A stretch of DNA of 64,000 nt from Thermosulfurimonas sp. F29. Its GTDB lineage: Bacteria; Desulfobacterota; Thermodesulfobacteria; Thermodesulfobacteriales; Thermodesulfobacteriaceae. Positions 58,143 through 64,000 of the stretch are shown here, in pieces. Location: the NCBI RefSeq assembly GCF_019688735.1, contig NZ_JAIFYA010000004.1, positions 1 to 64,000 of the forward strand. The letters run 5' to 3'. Both the position numbers and the translations under genes were made by a program. Position 1 is the first letter of the stretch. Every line of letters begins with the position of its first letter. The notes under the pieces were generated by a model. The model saw only the letters and a list, made by a program, of their open reading frames with translations. It did no database searches and was not told the DNA's origin.

Positions 58143-58484
58143 TTATAAACCCAGCCCCTTGAAGATGAGGGGCAAAGCCTTCCCCGCAGGAATCTTCCCG
58201 CGGGGAGTTTCAACATAATAGTCGACCGCCCCTTCTTGGATCTCTATCCGAGAGGGGCGGTTTTGAATGGCTCCGAACTTTTCTCGGAGCCATTTCTTCG
58301 CCTCCGGGAGGGTCATCCAATCTTCTTCCTCCCTCCCGGAATAGCGCCGGAGAATATACTTCCCTTGGCGCTTAAGACAAATTGAACCATAAAACTTATT
58401 TCCCTCATAATCAATTGTTACCATCTCCCCTCCTGCCCCGCAAATTTTCCCAGCCCGGACCGCGGGGTCACCTGCCCGAGCCAT
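58143..58484 (-). CDS. Small hypothetical protein
   Basis: 113 residues from ATG 58484 (AGGAG site); ATG 58424 behind AGGAGGGGAG would give 93 residues. Mixed alpha/beta and basic (FYGSICLKRQGKYILRR, WMTLPEAKKWLREKF). Unrecognised. It is convergent with the SLOG gene, ending 17 bp from it. Confidence 0.68.
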   Translation of the reverse strand: MARAGDPAVRAGKICGAGGEMVTIDYEGNKFYGSICLKRQGKYILRRYSGREEEDWMTLPEAKKWLREKFGAIQNRPSRIEIQEGAVDYYVETPRGKIPAGKALPLIFKGLGL

Positions 58485-58683
58485 TTTTTTACTCCTATTC
58501 TCCTATTCTATCACCCCTTTTTGTGTTTATAAAAAAGGTCTTGATCCGGACCTTTCGAAGACGATTTTTGTGTTCAAGTTAACATACCTAGTTCCAAAAC
58601 AGGCAAATGTTTTCTTTTGCAACTGGCAATCGGTTCCGCGGATAGCTTTATATTTGACACTAATATTAATTACAGAAGCATCG

Positions 58684-58721
58684 ACCCTTCACAAACCTAG
58701 AACTCGGCCGGTCCGCTGGCG
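58684..58721 (+). pseudogene. Fragment of the CopG-type antitoxin-like gene
   Basis: ACCCTTCACAAACC followed by CGGCCGGTCCGCTGGCG (58705-58721) matches the coding sequence at about 55741-55780 with a two-base deletion. No ORF survives. It is a second example of a decayed local duplication in this region and lies in the 287-bp divergent gap between the 113- and 184-residue genes. Confidence 0.6.
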
Positions 58722-58771
58722 TTAATTTTGTTTGTGAAAACAGGAATCGATCCGAGCGAAGGGAGGGCTGT

Positions 58772-59326
58772 ATGGTGAAAGGGAAGCATAAAGGACTTTT
58801 AGGACTTTTCCAAGCGGTAAATCTCACTCCGCATCCTATTACAGTACTCCGCGAAGATGGGACGCAAATAGAACTTCCTTCCCTAGGCGGACTGAGGCTG
58901 AAAGAAGAGACGGAAACTGTTCCCTGGAGCGAAAGCCTTGCGGTGCCCGTGGTGGACAAAAGGTTCACAGAATTGGAAGTACAGGTAAAAGGCGCGGAGG
59001 AACTGGAAACACTACAGCGAATTTTGACGGATCCCACCCGGCATGTAGCGCTCATAGTCAGCTTGCCGGTAATACAGGTCCTGAGTTCTCTGGACAATCA
59101 AAAGCTGGCGGAGGTTTTGCGGGAAGCACTCGGGAAAGCAATCGGCCGGGAGGTACTGGCCGGCCTTTTACCGCTGGCTCCAGACACCGGACCGGCATCT
59201 GCGGTGAGAGATCGGGACGGCCGCATCATAGGCGTCAGGCGGTTCGTGAGAAGTGTGAAATATGCTATGGCCCCTGTCTCCACTTCCTCTCCTGTTAGAA
59301 GGCGAAAGGTGGACTTTTCGCCGTAA
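58772..59326 (+). CDS. Hypothetical protein with NLTPHPITV motif
   Basis: 184 residues from ATG 58772. It begins with a short leader and NLTPHPITVLREDG, a motif found in many small bacterial and phage proteins of unknown function. Two beta-rich halves follow, and the C-terminus is basic. It is convergent with the RuvC-like gene across 121 bp without an evident terminator. Confidence 0.73.
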   Translation: MVKGKHKGLLGLFQAVNLTPHPITVLREDGTQIELPSLGGLRLKEETETVPWSESLAVPVVDKRFTELEVQVKGAEELETLQRILTDPTRHVALIVSLPVIQVLSSLDNQKLAEVLREALGKAIGREVLAGLLPLAPDTGPASAVRDRDGRIIGVRRFVRSVKYAMAPVSTSSPVRRRKVDFSP

Positions 59327-59447
59327 CCATCCACGAACCATCCACAATCGCCACCGCAATCATCACCGCAGACCAAATCCCCAAATCCGTCGCCCGCCCC
59401 GGTCTGAGGAGCGGAGCCCGCAAGTGGACCCGAGCGGTCCTTTATGT

Positions 59448-60131
59448 TTATGTTGGGTCGAGGCGGACAACATCGCACCTCTCTTGGCGGTTCCCCCTTT
59501 GTTTTTCGAGGGCCGGCATGGTCGCCTCAATGATTCTCGAAAGTCCGAGTCCTATGGCGGAAAAAATGTGGATGCGTTTGCTGGGAGAATAGCCCGCCGC
59601 TTCTGGAAAGAGCATGAGCAAATTTTCCTCGATTTTTTTCGCAAGTCGCCTTTCATCGTCTGGGAAGGAACAGAGGTCCGCGGGCAATTCCTTCAAGGCT
59701 TTGGCCAGAATGCTCTTCCACCGGACGGGATGCACCACGGTGGTGGGAATTAGGTGCGCATTAAAAAACCCGTGCAAATATCCGATAAACTCCTTCATAC
59801 GGCTTACTACAAGGATACTCCCTTTGCCGGTTTTACCGCCTTTTTTTCGTCCCTTCGTTTTTTTTTCAATTTCCGATTCTTCCTTTTCCGTCCAGAAAAA
59901 GAAGTCTTCAATCAGCACCTCGGTCACGCCGTGCGCGCGAGCCGTGCGGAGAAAAAAGGAGGCAAGCACATACCGAGGGAGCTTCCCGGAGTCCTCCACG
60001 CCACAGGCAAGGAGTTTGGTCTTCCGAGCCCAGAGAACGGGAGGGTCGCCCTGAAAAACATTGGAAGGGTAGGAGAGCACCGCCCAGCCACAGCTCTTCC
60101 GCAATCCAGGGTCTATGGCAAGAATGACCAT
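59448..60131 (-). CDS. RuvC-like Holliday junction resolvase family protein
   Basis: 227 residues from ATG 60131. An RNase H fold is indicated by MVILAIDPGLRKSCGWAVL (Asp 7), VLIEDFFFWTE (Glu 75) and the late IHIFSAIGLGLSRI segment, where a His and following helix take the place of the usual His/Asp motif. A Lys/Gly-rich insert (KKTKGRKKGGKTGKG) is unusual. It probably resolves recombination or replication intermediates of the element. It lies 25 bp after the GGDEF gene and may share its transcript. Confidence 0.75.
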   Translation of the reverse strand: MVILAIDPGLRKSCGWAVLSYPSNVFQGDPPVLWARKTKLLACGVEDSGKLPRYVLASFFLRTARAHGVTEVLIEDFFFWTEKEESEIEKKTKGRKKGGKTGKGSILVVSRMKEFIGYLHGFFNAHLIPTTVVHPVRWKSILAKALKELPADLCSFPDDERRLAKKIEENLLMLFPEAAGYSPSKRIHIFSAIGLGLSRIIEATMPALEKQRGNRQERCDVVRLDPT

Positions 60132-60156
60132 TTCATTCGCCTGCCGTTTCGCCGGC

Positions 60157-61038
60157 TCAAACCCGTATGAGATGCCATCCCATGTCGTCGTGCTTCGCCC
60201 GATACATGGCTTGATCCGCCCGCTCAAGCACCGACTCCATGGAGTCGCTTCCTATCACATTGGTAGCGCCTATCGCGAAGGACACCACAATGGTGTTTTC
60301 CTCACCGGGCACGCGTATTTCAAAAGAGGGGTGCTTGCCGAACCATGCAATCAGCCGACCGCGGGTCTCGCCCACCGTCAGGTCCGGCACCACGGCGACG
60401 AACTCGTCCCCGTACACTCGAGCTATGAAGCTCGTAAGAGGCAATGCTTCGACAAGCCTTTTCGCGAAGGCCTGAAGACACCGATCGCCTGTAAGGTGCC
60501 CGTAATGGTCATTGATTTTCTTAAATCCGTTGAGGTCGAAAAAGAACACCATGTAGTCCTTGGTGAAAATGTTCGGGAAGACCACCTCATTGAAGTAAAG
60601 ACGCAGGCCCCTCCGGTTCCAGAGACCGGTAAGGTCATCTCGGAGAAAACACATCCGAAGAAACTCGAGCTTGCGCTCCATGCATTGCAGTCGCTCGGCG
60701 AACTCAGCGGCGCGATGTCTGGCCCTGATAAGCTTCTCAAGGCAAGCGGAGAGGCTCTGGGGTACATTGCCGTCCTGCGAGAACTTCTGGAAGTACTTCC
60801 TGAGCTCGCCGAGCAGGACGAGCAGGTCAGCTCCCTTTTCCCTGTCAGGCAGGTGTGCGATGCGAGCATACCGCTCGCGGTAAACTTCCGGGGTGGGCAC
60901 GCGCCCTTCCTGCAGAAGGGAGAGGAATGCCACCCAAGCCGTAAGGAGCTCTCTCTGCCTTTCCTGGAGTTTCGCGGCGAAATCAAACGGTCCGCCCTTA
61001 CACAACGGTTGTTGTTGCGGTGTTTGCACCTGCGACAT
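60157..61038 (-). CDS. GGDEF-domain protein with YGDEF signature
   Basis: 293 residues. The N-terminal 125 residues are helical and cytoplasmic, with no membrane helix. The diguanylate cyclase domain has DDLTGLWNRRGL (134-145), FFDLNGFKKINDHYGHLTGD (167-185) and ARVYGDEFVAV (209-213 is Tyr-Gly-Asp-Glu-Phe, so the first Gly of GGDEF is Tyr). The ATNVIGSDSMESVLERADQAMYRAK end is normal. The usual RxxD inhibitory site before the signature is absent. It may still make cyclic di-GMP, or be a degenerate sensor. A plasmid-borne copy could switch pilus activity or lifestyle. Confidence 0.9.
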   Translation of the reverse strand: MSQVQTPQQQPLCKGGPFDFAAKLQERQRELLTAWVAFLSLLQEGRVPTPEVYRERYARIAHLPDREKGADLLVLLGELRKYFQKFSQDGNVPQSLSACLEKLIRARHRAAEFAERLQCMERKLEFLRMCFLRDDLTGLWNRRGLRLYFNEVVFPNIFTKDYMVFFFDLNGFKKINDHYGHLTGDRCLQAFAKRLVEALPLTSFIARVYGDEFVAVVPDLTVGETRGRLIAWFGKHPSFEIRVPGEENTIVVSFAIGATNVIGSDSMESVLERADQAMYRAKHDDMGWHLIRV

Positions 61039-61143
61039 GAGAGAACCTTCTCCCGCATGGTTTCTCGAGTTCGCGTCTCATCGGACCTTAATATAACCCC
61101 ACATAAGGTAGTGTTTGTTCCTGCCGTCGTTCGTATTCCGCTC

Positions 61144-64000
61144 TCAGGAAGACGCACCAATACTTGGCGCATGCGACGCTAGGACGCCTTTTTTCAAGAA
61201 TTGCCTAGCGGTCCTGTCGCTTCGGGTGACCTTCACGCCTTCGGGCAGAGACCCCAAGAATTCCTTCCCGTACCAAGAGGTGAGCACGCGCGGATCCAGA
61301 ATGGTAACGATCCCGGTGTCGGTCTCGGTACGGATGAGACGCCCCACTCCCTGACGGAAGAGGAGCAGGGCCCGAGCGAGAGAGAGGTCCTTGAAGGCCT
61401 TGCGATCGGCGATTCGTACGGCGCGGTGGGCATCGAGATCGGTCTTGCGCAGGAGGTAGTTCAAAATGCGGTTGCGCTCATTTTCGTAGAGACTGCGCAA
61501 AACAGGATCGTTGGGCTCATCAAAGGGCAGACGCACGAGTATGAGGTGGTTAAGGAGCTCGCCCGGCGCATCCAGCCCCTGCCAGAAAGATTGTAGTCCG
61601 AAAAGTACCATGCGGTTTTTTCGGGCCTCCTCGCCGGTAAAAAGTCGCCGGATGTCCCGTATGGGATGCACAGTCTGGGCAAGGAGGCGGAGACCCTTTT
61701 TTTCAAAGTCTTCCTGCAGAGCATCATAGGCGTCGCGCAAAAGTTTGCGCGAGGTGAAAAGCACCAGGATGCCACCGCGGTCGGAGTAGGGTAGGGCGCG
61801 GAGTCTCTCGATTACTGCGGATTGCCATTCTTCCGGGCTTTCTACGGGATCGGGCATTTCAGGCACATGGATGAGCATTTGTTGCTCGAACCGAAAGGGA
61901 GACTGCGCCACAAAAGTGACCGTTTCCCGACGGTCGAGCCCCGTAGAACGGACGAAGTAATCGAAGTTCCGGTCGCGTCCCACCGCGATGGTGGCCGAAG
62001 TGAAAATCTTGGGAAGTTTCCTCCAGAGGGCAAACCGTTGCAAAATTTCGCGCATTCCTACGGGGTGAACGACAAGGTCGGTACCGTCTATCGCGGTCCC
62101 AAAGGTGAAGTCTATGCGAATGCGAGCATCTTCTTCCGCTTCAAGACGCCGATTGCGGTTGGAATAAGCCACATCGTAAGCGCGACGGAACACCTTGGCG
62201 AGTTCTTCCAAGGAGCGCAAGCGTCCCCTAGGGGCCTGGCGGGCAAGGGCGAGTACGCCCGGCGTGAAGGCGCCACCCTGCTGGAACTCGATGAGTACCG
62301 TTTGACAGGCCTCGCGGAACCCATTCGCAATCCCTTCGCTCATGGTGAGGAGCCACTCCACGGCCTTGATCCGGTCGTAAACGGCCTCATCATAAACGGT
62401 GCCGTAAAGAGAGGAGTTGCGTTCGAGCAGGGCGGTGAAGTCGTCCGCTTTTCCCATCTCGATTAGTTTTTCGAGAGTCGTCCTCACCCAGCGCTCGGTG
62501 AGTTCCTCAATTGCGGTCCGGCTTAGGGATAACACGGCCTTATCATCATCGTCATCGTCTCCGACAGACAGGTATTCAGGCAAAAAGGGGTTGTCCTTGA
62601 GCCCCTTTTTTCGCGGGAGGGCGAGCAAGCCCTGCATGAGGGCTTCCCTCACATCCTCACGCAGACGCTCATTTTCGCGGAGAAGTCGTCCCAGGTGCCA
62701 ACCGAGGATCAGAGCGGCTTCCTCGAAAGTGGGGGAGGCATCGCGCTTTTTGAGCTCCTCAAGGAGAGTGGAAAGTCCTTTTTCCACAAAGGAAGCCGCT
62801 TCTTTTGCACAGATACCTAAGGTGAAGATGTTCGTCGCATCGCTTCCGACGAGGAAGCCTTGCTTGTCAAGGCGTTCCATGCGGTTGACAAAGTGTCGAA
62901 GGTTGCGGGTCGTTTCGAGGAGGTCAATGGATCGAGTGAATGCTGAGCTTACGAACTTTTCGAAGTTGTGCGCTTCATCGAAGATGAGGAAAATTCGGGG
63001 ACGCTCTTCGCGCACATCCCAGAAAACACCGATTAGCTTGCTCAGGCCCTGAAGTTTCTGGAAGTCCTCCTGAGAGAGGTCCTCGCCGCGCTCGATTTTT
63101 TTCTGTACTTCTTCATAAGCGCGCAGGGCTCGCATCAGGGGAGCGAGCACATTGTGGGCAAAGGCATGGTAGTTGGCCACAATGATGCGGGCCTCTTGGA
63201 GGTGGCGAGTGTTTTCCCGAAAGCGGCAGGGCTCCTCGCACTGCGAGCACAGATCGGGCAGGGTGCGCCAGCTTCCGTTCCGATCCTGCGGAGGAGAGAT
63301 GGACACTTCAAATTCCTCAAGCAGGGTCTCAAGGTATTCGACCTCCCTTTTAGGGAAAAGCCGCTTAATTTCGTCGTGCTCCATCACCTCGGCATCGTAA
63401 ATGCGCTCGAGCATCCGCAGAAGACTTTCGGCATCTTCATCGGGCGCGCTTGCTTTAGCATCGTCTTTTTTTGCGTGTTTGGCGTCGGCTTCGAGCAGGG
63501 TTCGAAGGGACTCTATGGCGCGGTGCACCCGCAGACGACAGATATAGTGCGTGCGTCCCACAAGGAGGCCGTAGGAGAGGGTTTCCGGCGTGAGAGACGG
63601 CAAAACCTTTGAAGCGGCTTGAGCCAAAAAGGGAAGGTCCTTTTTCAAAAGCTGGTCCTGAAGGAGCTTGCTTGCGGTTACGATCATCACCCGCTGGATG
63701 TCCGCGCGGGGTGTCGCCAAGGAAACCGCTTCGGTGGGAGCATCTCCGTTCTTCACGAAGTAGTCCTCCAGAGCTTTGTCGAGATCGGTTGCACCGGCCG
63801 CATAGGAGCCCTCCGTGACCACGAACTTGGGTACCGAAGGCAACAGGCCGGCGAGGTAAAGCACAAAAGGCGTAAGGTAAGCATAGGTCTTGCCAAGCCC
63901 GGTCTGCCCTTCGCCGACAACCGTATTTCGTTCGCCGTAAAGGGGCAGGGTGAATACGGAAGCGGCTTTAACCTGCCCCTCGCGCTCGGTGAGTCCGTAT
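61144..64000 (-). CDS. dinG: DinG-family (XPD-like) helicase, N-terminus outside the window
   Basis: At least 951 residues; the frame is open to the window edge. Reading from 64000 it begins TEREGQVKAASVF and has Walker A GEGQTGLGKTYAYL (about 63867-63917). The iron-sulfur cysteines are in CRLRVHRA and CSQCEEPCRF, the DEAH box is IFLIFDEAHNFEK, and the C-terminal helicase motifs include GILVLFTSRKLL, LFGLQSFWQGLDAPG and LLFRQGVGRLIRTETD. DinG proteins are 5'-3' helicases that remove R-loops and other structures. It is larger than host DinG because of a long insert (about 250-450). It is separated from the GGDEF gene by about 105 bp. Confidence 0.92.
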   Translation of the reverse strand, partial: YGLTEREGQVKAASVFTLPLYGERNTVVGEGQTGLGKTYAYLTPFVLYLAGLLPSVPKFVVTEGSYAAGATDLDKALEDYFVKNGDAPTEAVSLATPRADIQRVMIVTASKLLQDQLLKKDLPFLAQAASKVLPSLTPETLSYGLLVGRTHYICRLRVHRAIESLRTLLEADAKHAKKDDAKASAPDEDAESLLRMLERIYDAEVMEHDEIKRLFPKREVEYLETLLEEFEVSISPPQDRNGSWRTLPDLCSQCEEPCRFRENTRHLQEARIIVANYHAFAHNVLAPLMRALRAYEEVQKKIERGEDLSQEDFQKLQGLSKLIGVFWDVREERPRIFLIFDEAHNFEKFVSSAFTRSIDLLETTRNLRHFVNRMERLDKQGFLVGSDATNIFTLGICAKEAASFVEKGLSTLLEELKKRDASPTFEEAALILGWHLGRLLRENERLREDVREALMQGLLALPRKKGLKDNPFLPEYLSVGDDDDDDKAVLSLSRTAIEELTERWVRTTLEKLIEMGKADDFTALLERNSSLYGTVYDEAVYDRIKAVEWLLTMSEGIANGFREACQTVLIEFQQGGAFTPGVLALARQAPRGRLRSLEELAKVFRRAYDVAYSNRNRRLEAEEDARIRIDFTFGTAIDGTDLVVHPVGMREILQRFALWRKLPKIFTSATIAVGRDRNFDYFVRSTGLDRRETVTFVAQSPFRFEQQMLIHVPEMPDPVESPEEWQSAVIERLRALPYSDRGGILVLFTSRKLLRDAYDALQEDFEKKGLRLLAQTVHPIRDIRRLFTGEEARKNRMVLFGLQSFWQGLDAPGELLNHLILVRLPFDEPNDPVLRSLYENERNRILNYLLRKTDLDAHRAVRIADRKAFKDLSLARALLLFRQGVGRLIRTETDTGIVTILDPRVLTSWYGKEFLGSLPEGVKVTRSDRTARQFLKKGVLASHAPSIGASS

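Noticed and set aside
58651-58682. TTGACA-like promoter before the 58772 gene
   Set aside because: TTGACA is present at 58654-58659 but no acceptable -10 lies 16-18 bp downstream.

Overview
The window looks like part of a large conjugative plasmid, or an integrative element, of a bacterium that is probably thermophilic and at least partly anaerobic. It carries type IV pilus and secretion genes, a VirB4-type conjugation ATPase, topoisomerase III, a DinG-type helicase, an anaerobic ribonucleotide reductase and nucleotide-metabolism genes. There are no rRNA, tRNA, ribosomal-protein or central-metabolism genes. The second TnpB and the overall style recall Aquificota or Thermodesulfobacteriota, but that placement is a weak inference. 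Positions 1-44 are pure T, which suggests a contig edge or assembly artefact.

Region 1 (1-7.9 kb): topoisomerase III (minus), an iron-sulfur PD-(D/E)XK nuclease, small unknown genes, a periplasmic DsbC-like disulfide isomerase. Region 2 (7.9-24.7 kb): a long plus-strand operon resembling the type IVb thin-pilus operons of conjugative plasmids, with a DotB/PilT-like ATPase, PilR-type membrane protein, prepilin, assembly ATPase, secretin lipoprotein, two bitopic inner-membrane proteins and a large PilV-like prepilin. It continues with a split anaerobic ribonucleotide reductase (nrdD), a second pilin with a strong terminator, PilT and a helix-turn-helix protein. Region 3 (24.7-38.4 kb): a second secretin, two HExxH proteins, and a minus-strand block with VirB4-like ATPase, a VirB6/TraG-like polytopic protein and a YdjM-like membrane protein.

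Region 4 (38.4-40.7 kb) is an IS607-type transposon. Region 5 (40.8-59.3 kb) is a mosaic accessory region of small overlapping plus-strand genes. It holds many small zinc-ribbon proteins, gene-fragment duplications, very AT-rich inserts, a dUTPase, a dNMP kinase, a primase-like protein, ribbon-helix-helix proteins, an AbiEii-type nucleotidyltransferase pair, and a SLOG plus macro-like fusion. An IS605-type TnpB element splits a zinc-ribbon gene, and there is a probable structured RNA at 44.7-44.9 kb. Region 6 (59.4-64 kb, minus) has a RuvC-like resolvase, a GGDEF protein and a DinG-family helicase running off the window.

The most striking unexplained signal is a family of four 57-bp elements at 2.7, 6.9, 24.7 and 38.4 kb. 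Each has three ATCGAT-centred palindromes spaced exactly 25 bp apart, and three of the four lie between converging genes. They look like dispersed partition or global-regulator sites. A recurring GAGTTAACTT motif lies 35-55 bp upstream of four genes of the backbone.
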